From: Streptacidiphilus pinicola | GTDB lineage: Bacteria > Actinomycetota > Actinomycetes > Streptomycetales > Streptomycetaceae | Length of the DNA: 64,000 bases | NCBI RefSeq assembly: GCF_003258295.1 | Contig: NZ_QKYN01000042.1 | Span: forward strand, 1 to 64,000 | Reading direction: 5' to 3' | Position numbers and translations under genes: made by a program | Shown here: positions 18,699 through 30,292 of the stretch, one piece after another | How positions within the stretch are numbered: the stretch's first letter is position 1 | Layout: each line of letters opens with the position of its first letter | Notes under the pieces: model-generated | The model's input: the letters and a program-made list of their open reading frames with translations, nothing else | What the model was told of the DNA's origin: nothing | Database searches by the model: none

Positions 18699-20111
18699 TC
18701 AGCCCAGTCTGCGCACCAGGTAGGCCGTGCCGTCCGCCCCCGCGAGGTAGTCACTCGCGGGGGCGGTTCCCTCGTAGGACTGGTTCTGCAGGTGGCACCA
18801 GGCCGGGACGTCGATCGCGGCGACCTCGTCGTCGCTCAGCACCGCGACCAGGCCGCCCACCGGGACGCCCTCGAAGGCCTTGGCCAGTTCGATGACGGGC
18901 ACCGGGCAGAGCCGCCCCAGCACGTCCACCACGAGGGCGCCCTGGGCGCTGCGGCCGGTCGCCGTGGGCGTCAGCCGCGCGCGGACCTCGGCGACGGCCG
19001 GGGGCAGGACCGCGAGGAACTCCTCGACCTGCTCCCGCGTCGCGTCGCGCGGCAGCGAGACGCGGATGTTGCCCTCCGTCAGCGCGCCCATCGCGGCCAG
19101 CACGTGGCTCGGCGTCAGCGTGCTGGAGGTGCAGGAGGAGCCGGAGGAGACGGCGAAGCCCGCCCGGTCGAGGGAGCCCAGCAGGGACTCGCCGTCGACG
19201 TAGAGGCAGGAGAAGGTGAGCAGGTGCGGCAGCCGCCTTGCGGGGTCGGCGAGCGCCGGGTCGCCGAGCACGGAGACGTCGGGGACCAGCGCGGGGACCC
19301 GCTCGTGCAACAGCCGCACCAGCGGGCGCAGCCGGGCGTCGGCCTCGGCAGCCTCCTGCCGTGCCGCCCGCAGCGCGACGGCCGCGGCCACGATCGCGGG
19401 GACGTTGACGTAGCCGGGGACGCGGCCGCCCTCGCGCTCGTCGGCCGGGAGCGGCGAGCGGTAGCGGACGCCCTTGCGGACGGCGAGGACGCCGACGCCG
19501 GCCGGGCCGCCCCACTTGTGCGCGGAGGCGGCCAGCGCGGACCAGGGGCCGTCGATCCGGCCCCAGGCCGCGGACTGGGCGGCGTCGACGAAGAGCGGGA
19601 CGCCCGCCTCCCGCGCGAGTTCGGCCGCGGCGGGGACGGGCTGGACGGTGCCGACCTCGTGGTTGGCCGACTGGAGGCAGGAAAGCGCGGTCCCGGGGGA
19701 GCGCAGCGCCGCCTCGAAGGCGTCGAGGTCGACCCGGCCGAGGGAGTCGACCGGAACGACCGTCACCGAGCCGTCGTGGTCCGCCCGGAATCGCTCGGCG
19801 GCGTGCAGGACGGAGGAGTGTTCGACAGCGGAATGGACGAGATGACGCCCTTTCCGGTGATTTCCGGCGAGCAGTCCGAGGACGGCCAGATGGTTCGCCT
19901 GCGTACCTGACGTAGTGAGACTCAACTCGTCGGCGCGGACCCCGAGGTCGGCGGCGAGGCTCTCGCGGGCCGAATCCAGCAGCAACCGGGCCTGGCGCGC
20001 GTCGCGGTAGAGCCGCGCCGGATCGGCCCAGCCCTCGTCGAGCGCGGCCAGCAGGGCCTGCCTGGCCAGCGGGTGCAGCGGAACGGTGGACGCGACGTCG
20101 AAATTCGGCAC
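18699..20111 (-). CDS. Cysteine desulfurase fused to a C-terminal TusA/SirA sulfur carrier
   Basis: 470 residues. Residues ~1-375 form a class V PLP cysteine desulfurase: Schiff-base lysine in ASAHKWGGPAG, persulfide Cys in SSGSSCTSSTLTPSHVL (short loop). Residues ~390-470 form a TusA domain with the catalytic CPVP motif (LGRLCPVPVIELAKAF). The desulfurase makes a persulfide and TusA relays it, here within one chain. GTG 20111-20109 gives MPNFDVASTVPLHP. It is divergent from ctaC across 358 bp. The natural acceptor (tRNA thiolation, molybdopterin or Fe-S) is not evident. Confidence 0.92.
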   Translation of the reverse strand: MPNFDVASTVPLHPLARQALLAALDEGWADPARLYRDARQARLLLDSARESLAADLGVRADELSLTTSGTQANHLAVLGLLAGNHRKGRHLVHSAVEHSSVLHAAERFRADHDGSVTVVPVDSLGRVDLDAFEAALRSPGTALSCLQSANHEVGTVQPVPAAAELAREAGVPLFVDAAQSAAWGRIDGPWSALAASAHKWGGPAGVGVLAVRKGVRYRSPLPADEREGGRVPGYVNVPAIVAAAVALRAARQEAAEADARLRPLVRLLHERVPALVPDVSVLGDPALADPARRLPHLLTFSCLYVDGESLLGSLDRAGFAVSSGSSCTSSTLTPSHVLAAMGALTEGNIRVSLPRDATREQVEEFLAVLPPAVAEVRARLTPTATGRSAQGALVVDVLGRLCPVPVIELAKAFEGVPVGGLVAVLSDDEVAAIDVPAWCHLQNQSYEGTAPASDYLAGADGTAYLVRRLG

Positions 20112-20469
20112 CCCGTCACCGTAACGAGTGCAGCCACCGTAACCAGCGGCGTCGCCTGCCCCTGATGGTATTACGTCCTCATGCGTCGTCAGGAGGCGGC
20201 CCCCCGGCCGCCGGACCGGCGTGTCGCGGGCCCCCGGGGCGAGCCGCCCGTACCCCTGCTGACCTGCAAAATCGCCCGAACGAGGGCAGTGCGGGGTGAT
20301 GATCGGCGCGTTAGTGGGACCTGCCCGCGAACCGTCGATCGGGCTGGAGTAGGGTTTGGGCCGCATAAACATCCAAACCCTGCCCGTGACCATGCCACTG
20401 GGAATCCCGGAGACTCGCTCCGGGGCTTCGGTCGGCTGGTGAGCGGGAGAGACTTCGGGAAGGCGCTAA
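20112..20469. promoter_or_regulatory. Divergent promoter region between desulfurase-TusA and ctaC, with an inverted repeat
   Basis: 358 bp without a convincing gene. The most striking element is AGGGTTTGG at 20351-20359 and CCAAACCCT at 20373-20381: perfect 9-bp arms with a 13-bp spacer, 89 bp upstream of the ctaC GTG. It could be an operator or a leader hairpin for the oxidase operon. Confidence 0.6.
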
Positions 20470-21345
20470 GTGAGTCCCAACGGCTCCGACCGCTCGCCGC
20501 GGCGCTCGATGCGGCGGAAGCTGCTTTCAGCGCTGACGCTGGGCCTCGTCCTTGCCACCGCCACAGGTTGCTCGTCCGACGACCTGCCCCGCCTCGGCCT
20601 GCCCATCCCCCGGGACCAGCAGGGCCACACGGTCCTCTTCCTGTGGCAGACCTCCTGGATCGCCGCGCTGGCGGTCGGTGTGCTCGTGTGGGGCCTGATC
20701 CTGTGGGCTGTCGTGTTCTACCGGCGTAGCCGCACCAAGGTCGAGGTGCCGCCGCAGTTCCGCTACAACATGCCGCTCGAAGCCCTGTTCACCGTGGTCC
20801 CGCTGATCATGGTGTCGGTCTTCTTCTTCTACACGGCACGAGACGAGGACTCGCTCCTCAAGATCGACAAGCCGATGCACCACATCAACGTGGTCGGCTT
20901 CCAGTGGAGCTGGGCGTTCAACTACGAGTACGCCATGAGCATCCACCAAGACCAGACGAAGGCGGACCCGACCGGCCCCGGCGCCTACGACGTCGGTACC
21001 CCCGGCCAGCCGCCGACGCTGTGGCTGCCGCAGGGTGAGTCCGTCGAGTTCGACCTGACCTCGCGCGACGTCATCCACGGCTTCTGGCCGGTCGACTTCC
21101 TGATGAAGATGGACGTCATCCCGGGTGTGGTGAACCACTTCCAGGTCACCCCGACCGTGCTCGGCACCTTCCGCGGGAAGTGCACCGAGCTGTGCGGTGT
21201 CGACCACTCGCAGATGCTGTTCAACGTCAAGGTGGTCACCCCGGCGGAGTACCAGCAGCACCTGGTCGATCTGCGCGCCAAGGGCCAGTCGGGCAATGTT
21301 CCGTCCGGCATCGTTACCACGGGAGCGGGGAACCTCCAGAAATGA
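20470..21345 (+). CDS. ctaC: Cytochrome c oxidase (aa3) subunit II
   Basis: 291 residues. A signal sequence with lipobox (ATATGC, Cys34) precedes two membrane helices (~55-80 and ~100-120). The periplasmic cupredoxin domain has the CuA motif [12 protein letters not shown] near the C-terminus, so it accepts electrons from cytochrome c. GTG 20470 opens [17 protein letters not shown]. First gene of ctaC-ctaD-ctaF; its stop overlaps the ctaD start (ATGA). Confidence 0.95.
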   Translation: MSPNGSDRSPRRSMRRKLLSALTLGLVLATATGCSSDDLPRLGLPIPRDQQGHTVLFLWQTSWIAALAVGVLVWGLILWAVVFYRRSRTKVEVPPQFRYNMPLEALFTVVPLIMVSVFFFYTARDEDSLLKIDKPMHHINVVGFQWSWAFNYEYAMSIHQDQTKADPTGPGAYDVGTPGQPPTLWLPQGESVEFDLTSRDVIHGFWPVDFLMKMDVIPGVVNHFQVTPTVLGTFRGKCTELCGVDHSQMLFNVKVVTPAEYQQHLVDLRAKGQSGNVPSGIVTTGAGNLQK

Positions 21346-23084
21346 CCATCCTCAATGAACCCCATGGGCTCAGCGGGGGTACCGCCACTGCGGAGCGCCC
21401 GGCCAGGGGAGAGAAGACCGGGACGTCGATCATCAAGTGGATGACGACGACCGACCACAAGACCATCGGTTCGCTGTACCTGGTCACGTCGTTCGCCTTC
21501 TTCCTCGTCGGCGGCATCCTGGCGCTGACCATGCGTGCCCAGCTGGCGCAGCCCAACGCGGGCGTCCTGACGAACGAGCAGTTCAACCAGGCGTTCACGA
21601 TGCACGGCACGATCATGCTGCTGATGTTCGCGACGCCGCTCTTCGCCGGCTTCACGAACTGGATCATGCCGCTCCAGATCGGCGCCCCTGACGTCGCGTT
21701 CCCGCGGCTGAACATGTTCGCCTACTGGCTGTACCTGTTCGGCTCGCTGATTGCCGTCGGCGGCTTCCTCACCCCCCAGGGTGCGGCCGACTTCGGCTGG
21801 TTCGCCTACGCGCCGCTCTCCGACGCGATCCACAGCCCCGGTGTCGGCGGCGACATGTGGATCATGGGTCTGGCGCTCTCCGGCTTCGGCACCATCCTCG
21901 GCTCGGTGAACTTCATCACCACCATCCTGTGCATGCGTGCCCCGGGCATGACCATGTTCCGGATGCCGATCTTCGTGTGGAACGTCCTGCTGACCGCGGT
22001 GCTGGTCCTGCTGGCCTTCCCGGTCCTGGCCGCCGCGCTGCTGGCGCTCGAGGCCGACCGCAAGTTCGGTGCGCACGTCTTCGACCCGGCCAACGGTGGC
22101 GCCATCCTGTGGCAGCACCTGTTCTGGTTCTTCGGTCACCCCGAGGTCTACATCATCGCGCTGCCGTTCTTCGGGATCATCTCCGAGGTCGTGCCGGTCT
22201 TCTCGCGCAAGCCGATGTTCGGTTACTCCTCGCTGATCGCGGCGACCATCGCGATCGCCGGTCTGTCCGTGACGGTGTGGGCGCACCACATGTACGTCAC
22301 CGGCGCGGTGCTGCTGCCGTTCTTCTCCTTCATGACGTTCCTGATCGCCGTTCCGACTGGCGTCAAGTTCTTCAACTGGATCGGCACCATGTGGCGGGGC
22401 TCGCTGAGCTTCGAGACCCCGATGCTGTGGACCATCGGCTTCCTGATCACCTTCGTCTTCGGTGGTCTGACGGGTGTTCTGCTCGCCTCCCCGCCGATCG
22501 ACTTCCACGTCTCGGACTCGTACTTCGTCGTCGCCCACTTCCACTACGTGGTCTTCGGCACCGTCGTCTTCGCGATGTTCGCGGGCTTCCACTTCTGGTG
22601 GCCCAAGATGACCGGCAAGATGCTGGACGAGAAGCTCGGCAAGATCTGCTTCTGGATGCTGTTCGTCGGCTTCCACACCACCTTCCTGGTGCAGCACTGG
22701 CTGGGCGCCGAGGGCATGCCGCGTCGTTACGCGACGTACCTGCCCACCGACGGGTTCACCACGCTGAACCTGATCTCGACCATCGGCTCCTTCATCCTGG
22801 GCGCGTCGATCCTGCCGTTCCTGTACAACGTCTGGAAGACCGCCAAGTACGGCAAGAAGGTCGACGTCGACGACCCGTGGGGCTACGGTCGCTCGCTCGA
22901 GTGGGCGACCTCCTGCCCGCCGCCGCGGCACAACTTCCTCACCCTGCCGCGCATCCGCTCCGAATCCCCGGCGTTCGACCTGCACCACCCGGAGATCGCG
23001 GCGCGCGACTACCTGGAGAACCACGGCGAGGTGCCGGCCCACCTGCAGGCCGCACTCGAGAAGAAGGAGGCGGGTGACCGATGA
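21342..23084 (+). CDS. ctaD: Cytochrome c oxidase (aa3) subunit I
   Basis: 580 residues, twelve membrane helices. Haem and CuB ligands are visible: the low-spin haem His in [12 protein letters not shown], the cross-linked HPEVYI, the HH pair in [10 protein letters not shown], and HFHYVVFG for the a and a3 irons. It reduces oxygen and pumps protons. ATG 21342 overlaps the ctaC stop by four bases; the upstream open frame is not used. ctaF follows with another ATGA overlap, indicating translational coupling. Confidence 0.97.
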   Translation: MTILNEPHGLSGGTATAERPARGEKTGTSIIKWMTTTDHKTIGSLYLVTSFAFFLVGGILALTMRAQLAQPNAGVLTNEQFNQAFTMHGTIMLLMFATPLFAGFTNWIMPLQIGAPDVAFPRLNMFAYWLYLFGSLIAVGGFLTPQGAADFGWFAYAPLSDAIHSPGVGGDMWIMGLALSGFGTILGSVNFITTILCMRAPGMTMFRMPIFVWNVLLTAVLVLLAFPVLAAALLALEADRKFGAHVFDPANGGAILWQHLFWFFGHPEVYIIALPFFGIISEVVPVFSRKPMFGYSSLIAATIAIAGLSVTVWAHHMYVTGAVLLPFFSFMTFLIAVPTGVKFFNWIGTMWRGSLSFETPMLWTIGFLITFVFGGLTGVLLASPPIDFHVSDSYFVVAHFHYVVFGTVVFAMFAGFHFWWPKMTGKMLDEKLGKICFWMLFVGFHTTFLVQHWLGAEGMPRRYATYLPTDGFTTLNLISTIGSFILGASILPFLYNVWKTAKYGKKVDVDDPWGYGRSLEWATSCPPPRHNFLTLPRIRSESPAFDLHHPEIAARDYLENHGEVPAHLQAALEKKEAGDR

Positions 23085-23479
23085 GGGAGCAAGGCAAGAT
23101 CTTCGCCGGCTTCGCGGTCTTCGTCCTGGGCATGGCCATCTGGTACGGCCTGTGGGCGAAGGATCCGACGGGCACCACCTGCCTGTTCCTGGCCTTCGGG
23201 CTGGGGTCGTTCATCGCCTTCTACCTGCTGTTCACCGCCAAGCGCGTGGACACGGGCGCGGGTGACAACCCGCAGGCGGAGGTCTCGGACGACGCGGGTG
23301 TGCAGGGCTTCTTCAGCCCGCACAGCTGGCAGCCGCTGGCCCTGGGCCTCGGCGGCACCCTGGCCTTCCTCGGCGTCATCTTCGGCTGGTGGCTGATGAT
23401 GTTCGCGATGCCGGTGATCCTCATGGGCATCTGGGGCTGGAGCTTCGAGTACTACCGCGGCGAGAACCAGACCCAGTGA
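23081..23479 (+). CDS. ctaF: Cytochrome c oxidase subunit IV (actinobacterial)
   Basis: 132 residues with four hydrophobic helices in two pairs (~6-24, 33-52, 84-103, 105-120), typical of the actinobacterial CtaF subunit that lacks cofactors and stabilises the oxidase. ATG 23081 overlaps the ctaD stop. A perfect hairpin 20 bp downstream closes the ctaCDF operon. Confidence 0.93.
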   Translation: MREQGKIFAGFAVFVLGMAIWYGLWAKDPTGTTCLFLAFGLGSFIAFYLLFTAKRVDTGAGDNPQAEVSDDAGVQGFFSPHSWQPLALGLGGTLAFLGVIFGWWLMMFAMPVILMGIWGWSFEYYRGENQTQ

Positions 23480-23499
23480 GCTGAGTCGGACCGCTCCGA

Positions 23500-23537
23500 G
23501 GGCCGAGCACTGCGCTGAAAAGCGCAGTGCTCGGCCC
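23500..23537 (+). terminator. Terminator of ctaCDF
   Basis: Perfect 17-bp stem (23500-23516 with 23521-23537) and a GAAA tetraloop. Confidence 0.92.
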
Positions 23538-23642
23538 TTCGGCTTTCCCGGCTCACTCGGGTGGGTGACGGAGCAGGTGCGAAATGTACAGATTTCCTAC
23601 GATGTGACGGGGCATCGGATTTCTCAGGCGGAGAGGCTGCAC

Positions 23643-24929
23643 ATGAAGTCGGCAAGGATTCTGGTCGCGGGCGCGGTCCTGGCCGTCGGTCCGCTGGCGG
23701 CATGCAGCGGCGGCGGCGTCGGCCCCGAGCAGCAGGTGGACGCGGGCGGGCTGGTCCAGGTGAGCCCGTCCGGCGGCGGGAACGTCGACCCGTCGCTGCC
23801 CGTGGTGGTCACCGCTACGAGCGGCGGGAGGCTCACCGACGTGACCGTCGTCGCCGACAACGGCCGCCAGGTGGCCGGGGCGCTGACCCCGGACGGCCGC
23901 TCCTGGCGCTCCACCGGGTCGCTCGCGGCCGGCACCCACTACACCGTCAGGATCGCGGCGGCGGACGGGGACGGGAACGGCCGTGGCGCGGTCCAGAAGA
24001 GCTTCACCACGCTCGCGGCGACCGCGACCCTCACCGCGACCATGACACCCGGCGACAAGGCCCTCTACGGCGTCGGTGAGCCGATCACGGTGGCGCTGAG
24101 CCACCCGGTCCACGACCCGGCCGCCCGGCAGATCGTCGAGCGGGCGCTGACGGTCCGCTCGACGCCCTCGGTGACCGGCGGCTGGTACTGGGTCGACGAC
24201 TCGACGCTGCACTTCCGGCCGAAGGACTACTGGCCCGCCCACGCCGTCGTGCAGGCCTCCTTCGACCTCGGCGGGGCCAAGGTGCAGAACGGCCTCTACG
24301 GCGGCGCGCCCGCCTCCGCCGCCTTCCGGACGGGCGACAAGATGCTGGCGCTGACCGACGCGGGCAGCGACTACATGACCGTCTACCGCAACGGGCAGCA
24401 GATCCGCTCCATCCCGATCACCACCGGCAAGCCCGGCTTCTCCACCCGCAACGGCATCAAGGTGGTGCTGGAGCAGCAGCAGGAGGTCTTCATGAACTCC
24501 TCCACCGTCGGCATCGCCGCGGGCAGCCCCAACGCCTACCACCTCGACGTCTACTGGGACACCCGGGTCACCTGGAGCGGCGAGTACGTGCACGCGGCCC
24601 CGTGGTCGGAGGGCTCCCAGGGCGTCGCCAACGTCAGCCACGGCTGCACCGGCATGAGCACCGGCAACGCGGAGTGGTTTTACTCCGCCTTCCGCCGCGG
24701 CGACCTGGTCCAGGTGATCAACAGCCTGGGCCACCAGATGGAGCCCTTCGGCAACGGCTTCGGCGACTGGAACCTCGGCTGGTCCGACTGGCAGAAGGGC
24801 AGCGCGCTGGGCCGCACGGTCACCACCGCGCCCGCCGACCCGGCCGCGGTGACCGGTGGCGGCTCCGCTTCCTCCGGTGCGGCCTCGGCGTCCCTGGCGA
24901 GCGTGGGGTACCTGCGTCCCAGCGCCTGA
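23643..24929 (+). CDS. L,D-transpeptidase lipoprotein (YkuD family, Ig-like domains)
   Basis: 428 residues. Lipobox LAAC with Cys21. Residues ~45-120 and ~125-225 are Ig-like domains as in mycobacterial LdtMt2-type enzymes, and the YkuD catalytic domain spans ~235-370 with the motif VHAAPWSEGSQGVANVSHGCTGM holding the catalytic His and Cys (shortest form SHGCTGM). Such enzymes make 3-3 cross-links in peptidoglycan or attach proteins to it. ATG 23643 is the first sensible start; upstream codons lack a signal peptide. C-terminal Ser/Ala/Gly-rich tail. Confidence 0.93.
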   Translation: MKSARILVAGAVLAVGPLAACSGGGVGPEQQVDAGGLVQVSPSGGGNVDPSLPVVVTATSGGRLTDVTVVADNGRQVAGALTPDGRSWRSTGSLAAGTHYTVRIAAADGDGNGRGAVQKSFTTLAATATLTATMTPGDKALYGVGEPITVALSHPVHDPAARQIVERALTVRSTPSVTGGWYWVDDSTLHFRPKDYWPAHAVVQASFDLGGAKVQNGLYGGAPASAAFRTGDKMLALTDAGSDYMTVYRNGQQIRSIPITTGKPGFSTRNGIKVVLEQQQEVFMNSSTVGIAAGSPNAYHLDVYWDTRVTWSGEYVHAAPWSEGSQGVANVSHGCTGMSTGNAEWFYSAFRRGDLVQVINSLGHQMEPFGNGFGDWNLGWSDWQKGSALGRTVTTAPADPAAVTGGGSASSGAASASLASVGYLRPSA

Positions 24930-24996
24930 AATCCGCTGCGCCCCCGCTCAAGTCCCGGTAAGAATGGGGACTTTGGCTGATCTTGGGGGAGGGCCC

Positions 24997-26922
24997 GTGG
25001 GGCGCAGCAGATTCGTCCTGCCGATCGTGTTGGTCGGTACGTTCATGGCGATCCTGGACGTCGCCATCGTCAATGTGGCGATCCCGTCGATCCGGTCCGG
25101 CCTGAACGCCGGGTTCGGCGCGGTGGAGCTGGTGGTGTCCGCGTACACGATCGCCTACGCCTCGCTGCTGGTGACCGGCGGCCGGCTCGGGGACATCCTC
25201 GGGCGCAAGCGGATGTTCGTGCTGGGGCTGCTGGTCTTCACGGCCGCCTCGGCGCTGTGCGGGGCCGCGCCGGACATCGCCGTACTGGTCGTCGCCCGGG
25301 TCCTGCAGGGCGTCGGCGGCGCGATGCTGTACCCGCAGGTGCTGGCCATCATCCAGACCACCTACCAGGGCGAGGCGCGGGGCCGGGCGCTCGGCGTCTT
25401 CGGTGCGGTGATCGGCATCGCGGCCATCGCGGGGCAGCTGATCGGTGGTGCCCTGCTGGCGCTCGACCTGTTCGGCTGGACCTGGCGTCCGGTCTTCCTG
25501 GTCAACGTGCCGGTGGGCATCCTCGCGGCGGTCGCGGCGCTGATCTGGCTGCCGGACGACCGCGAGGAGACGCGGACCCGGCTGGACCTCGGCGGTGCGG
25601 CCCTGGTGACGGCGCTTCTGCTGCTGCTCTCGGTGCCGCTGCTGCTCGGTCGGGACCAGGGCTGGCCGCTGTGGCTCGTGCTGATGCTCGTCGCGGCGCT
25701 GCCGGTCGGCTGGGCGTTCCTGCGCTGGGAGCGGGCGGTCGCGGCGCGCGGCGGGCAGCCCCTGGTGCGGCTGGCCCTGTTCCGCAACCGCGGCTTCGCC
25801 AGCGGCGTGCCGATCGCGGTGCTGTTCCAGGTGTCCTACGCGGGCTTCCTGTTCGTCCTCGCCGTCTTCCTGCAGACGGGGCTGGACTTCTCGCCGATGA
25901 AGTCCGCGATGGTCTACACGCCCAGCGCGATCGGCTTCTTCTGCACCTCGTTGCTGGCCCCGCGGCTGGTGCCGCTGCTCGGCCGGCACGTGCTGGCCGT
26001 CGGCTACGTGCTGGCCGCGATCGGCCTGCTGGGCACGGCCGCGACGGCGGCCGCCGCGGGCACCTCGCTCTCGGTGTGGGCGCTGGCGCCGACCATGCTG
26101 CTGACCGGCGCGGGGCAGGGCCTCGGCATGAGCCCGCTGGTCGGCACGATCCTCTCCGGCGTCCCGCCGAAGGACGCGGGCGGCGCCTCCGGCGTGGTCA
26201 CCACCTCGATGCAGACGGGCAACGTGCTGGGTGTGGCGCTGTTCGGGCTGCTGTTCTTCACCCTGGTGGGCTCGGCGGCGCACGGCACCGCGTACGCCAC
26301 CGCGTTCGGCGAGCTCATGCCGTTGAGCGCGGTGCTGCTGCTGGTGGCGGCCTTCCTGGTCTACCGGATGCCGCAGGCGGCCGGACAGCCGGCGAACGCG
26401 CTGATCGAGCGGCTGCCGGGGTGGGCGGGTGGCTTCGCCTGGTCGATGTTCCTGGCCACCGGCGGCCGGGTGGGGGAGAGCCTCTTCAACGAGCTGCTGT
26501 CCCGGGTGCGCGGCGAGCGCCTGGACCGGGCGGACCACGCGCCGGATCCGCTGGGGGAGTTCCTCAGCTTCCACTACCGCCACCAGGAGGAGGCGGACGC
26601 GGCCTGGCTCGCCTACCTCCAGCGCGAGGCGCTCGCCTACGGCGACCGGCCGATCCCGCACGAGGGGGAGCGCACGCCCGTCATCCAGGCGCAGGTCGCC
26701 GAGATCGCGCGGCGCCAGGCCGAGGGACGGCTCGACCCGGAGCTGGACCCGGCGCTGTTCCGGCTGATGTGCTTCGGCCTGGCCAGCTACCCGACGCTGC
26801 TGCCGCAGGTGACCCGGATGGCGACCGGACTCTCCCCGCACGACCCGGAGTTCGTCACCCGCTGGGAGGAGTTCCTGAGCCGGATCGGCGCCCGCCTGGA
26901 GAGCGTGCACGAACGGGGCTGA
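24997..26922 (+). CDS. MFS drug transporter (DHA2 type) fused to a TetR-like ligand-binding domain
   Basis: 641 residues. Residues ~1-458 are a 14-helix DHA2 (EmrB/QacA) antiporter: MAILDVAIVNVAIPSI in helix 1, GRLGDILGRKRMF between helices 2 and 3, and motif C-like segments later. Residues ~459-641 are soluble and read like the part of a TetR regulator that follows the helix-turn-helix: SLFNELLSRVRGERLDR, then FHYRHQEEADAAWLAYLQREAL, RRQAEGRLDPELDPALFRLM and LSPHDPEFVTRWEEFLSRI. No DNA-binding helix-turn-helix is present. GTG 24997 has GGGGGAGGG just upstream; ATG 24964 lacks a ribosome site. Substrate unknown. Confidence 0.85.
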   Translation: MGRSRFVLPIVLVGTFMAILDVAIVNVAIPSIRSGLNAGFGAVELVVSAYTIAYASLLVTGGRLGDILGRKRMFVLGLLVFTAASALCGAAPDIAVLVVARVLQGVGGAMLYPQVLAIIQTTYQGEARGRALGVFGAVIGIAAIAGQLIGGALLALDLFGWTWRPVFLVNVPVGILAAVAALIWLPDDREETRTRLDLGGAALVTALLLLLSVPLLLGRDQGWPLWLVLMLVAALPVGWAFLRWERAVAARGGQPLVRLALFRNRGFASGVPIAVLFQVSYAGFLFVLAVFLQTGLDFSPMKSAMVYTPSAIGFFCTSLLAPRLVPLLGRHVLAVGYVLAAIGLLGTAATAAAAGTSLSVWALAPTMLLTGAGQGLGMSPLVGTILSGVPPKDAGGASGVVTTSMQTGNVLGVALFGLLFFTLVGSAAHGTAYATAFGELMPLSAVLLLVAAFLVYRMPQAAGQPANALIERLPGWAGGFAWSMFLATGGRVGESLFNELLSRVRGERLDRADHAPDPLGEFLSFHYRHQEEADAAWLAYLQREALAYGDRPIPHEGERTPVIQAQVAEIARRQAEGRLDPELDPALFRLMCFGLASYPTLLPQVTRMATGLSPHDPEFVTRWEEFLSRIGARLESVHERG

Positions 26923-26998
26923 CGCCGTCTATGCGCGGAGATCGGGCTCTGCTCTACTGAACGCTTTCAGCCTTCTCCGCGAAGCGAGGTGGCGTGCG

Positions 26999-28534
<1,536 letters not shown>

Positions 28535-28561
28535 CGCACGGACACGTCACCGGCAACGCAC

Positions 28562-28589
28562 GAGGCCCCCTCCCGAAGGAGGGGGCCTC
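28562..28589. terminator. Two-way terminator between the NCS1 permease and qcrB
   Basis: Perfect 12-bp stem GAGGCCCCCTCC/GGAGGGGGCCTC with a CGAA tetraloop. Confidence 0.9.
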
Positions 28590-28627
28590 TACCGCTGTGG
28601 CGGCGGCGTTACTGCAGTGCGGCTACC

Positions 28628-30292
28628 TCAGTGGTGGCCGTGGCCCGAGGTGAGCTCGGCGTGCTCCTCGACGGTCGGCTTCGCGATCTGGCTCTGCGGG
28701 CCGAAGTAGCCGTCGGAGAGCTTGGCGCGGAGCTTGGCCGCGCGGCTGACCTTGCGCTTGACGCCGTTCTCGTCCACCGCCGGCGGCAGCTCGGTCGGGG
28801 CCTGCTGCTCGTGGGCGGTGAGGCGGAACAGCTCCTCCTGCGGCAGCTGCGCGTGGACCTCGATGAACTCACCGTGCGGCAGACGCTTGATCGTGCCGGT
28901 CTCGCGACCGTGCAGGATCTTGTCCTTGTCCCTGCGCTGCAGACCCATGCACCAACGCTTGGTGATCATGAAGGCAGCGACCGGGCCGACGAAGAACAGG
29001 ATGCGGCAGGCCCAGGTGATCGCGTCGATCGACAGGTGCAGGTGCGTGGCGAACAGGTCGTTGCCACCACCCACCAGCAGGATGATGTACTCCGTGATCC
29101 ACGCGACGCCGAGGCCGGTGCGGACCGGGGCGTTGCGCGGGCGGTCCAGGATGTGGTGCTCACGCTTGTCACCGGTGATCCAGCCCTCCAGGAAGGGGTA
29201 GATCGCGATGACGATGAACATCAGACCGAAGACCATCAGCGGGATGAAGACACCCAGCTCCAGGGTGTGACCCCAGGCGCGGATCTCCCAGCCCGGCATG
29301 ATGCGGATCAGGCCCTCGGAGAAGCCCATGTACCAGTCCGGCTGGGCGTCCGTGGACACCTGGTCGGGACGGTACGGACCGTACGCCCAGATCGGGTTGA
29401 CCGAGGCGATCGCCGAGACGAAGGCGATGACACCGAAGACCAGGAAGAAGAAGCCACCCGCCTTGGCCATGTAGACCGGCATCAGCGGCATGCCGACGAC
29501 GTTCTTCTCGGTGCGGCCGGGGCCCGCGAACTGCGTGTGCTTGTGGTAGAAGACCAGGATCAGGTGGGCCACCAGCAGGCCCAGCATGATGCCCGGGATC
29601 AGCAGCACGTGGATCGTGAAGAAGCGCGGGATGATGTCGTTGCCCGGGAACTGACCCCCGTACAGGAACATCTGCAGGTAGGTGCCGACCAGCGGCATCG
29701 ACAGGATCGCGCCCTCCATGAAGCGGATACCCGTACCGGACAGCAGGTCGTCCGGGAGGGAGTAGCCCATGAAGCCGTCGAACATGCCCAGGAAGAGCAG
29801 CAGGAAGCCGAACAGCCAGTTGATCTCACGCGGCTTGCGGAACGCGCCGGTGAAGAAGACGCGCATCATGTGCACCAGCATGGCCGCGACGAAGACGATC
29901 GCCGCCCAGTGGTGGATCTGACGGATCAGCAGACCGCCGCGCACGTCGAAGCTGATGTCGATGGCCGACTTGTAGGCCTCGGACATCTTGATGCCCTGCA
30001 GCGGGACGTACGAGCCGTGGTAGACGACCTCGCCCATGCTGGGCTGGAAGAACAGCGTCAGGTAGACGCCGGTCAGGATGATGATGATGAAGCTGTAGAG
30101 GCAGATCTCGCCCAGCATGAAGGACCAGTGGTCCGGAAAGATCTTCCGGAGGTTGGCCTTGGCCAGGTTGTAGATGCCCAGACGGCCGTCGACCCAGTCG
30201 GCCGACTTCTCGCCCAGGTGCTTCTGCTCGACACCGGCCTCGCTGTGGCCGATCTGCTCCTCGTGGGAGCTGTCGTACTCGTGAGTGCTCAT
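28628..30292 (-). CDS. qcrB: Cytochrome bc1 complex cytochrome b subunit
   Basis: 554 residues. Haem b ligands are in HHWAAIVFVAAMLVHMMR and in HVLLIPGIMLGLLVAHLILV. The Qo-site motif is PDWY rather than the mitochondrial PEWY, as is usual in actinobacteria. A ~120-residue soluble C-terminal extension is also an actinobacterial trait. ATG 30292 overlaps the qcrA stop (ATGA). Last gene of ctaE-qcrC-qcrA-qcrB; a terminator follows. Confidence 0.96.
   Translation of the reverse strand: MSTHEYDSSHEEQIGHSEAGVEQKHLGEKSADWVDGRLGIYNLAKANLRKIFPDHWSFMLGEICLYSFIIIILTGVYLTLFFQPSMGEVVYHGSYVPLQGIKMSEAYKSAIDISFDVRGGLLIRQIHHWAAIVFVAAMLVHMMRVFFTGAFRKPREINWLFGFLLLFLGMFDGFMGYSLPDDLLSGTGIRFMEGAILSMPLVGTYLQMFLYGGQFPGNDIIPRFFTIHVLLIPGIMLGLLVAHLILVFYHKHTQFAGPGRTEKNVVGMPLMPVYMAKAGGFFFLVFGVIAFVSAIASVNPIWAYGPYRPDQVSTDAQPDWYMGFSEGLIRIMPGWEIRAWGHTLELGVFIPLMVFGLMFIVIAIYPFLEGWITGDKREHHILDRPRNAPVRTGLGVAWITEYIILLVGGGNDLFATHLHLSIDAITWACRILFFVGPVAAFMITKRWCMGLQRRDKDKILHGRETGTIKRLPHGEFIEVHAQLPQEELFRLTAHEQQAPTELPPAVDENGVKRKVSRAAKLRAKLSDGYFGPQSQIAKPTVEEHAELTSGHGHH

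Noticed and set aside
24964-24996. ATG start upstream for the MFS-TetR gene
   Set aside because: No ribosome site; GTG 24997 has GGGGGAGGG just upstream and begins at helix 1.
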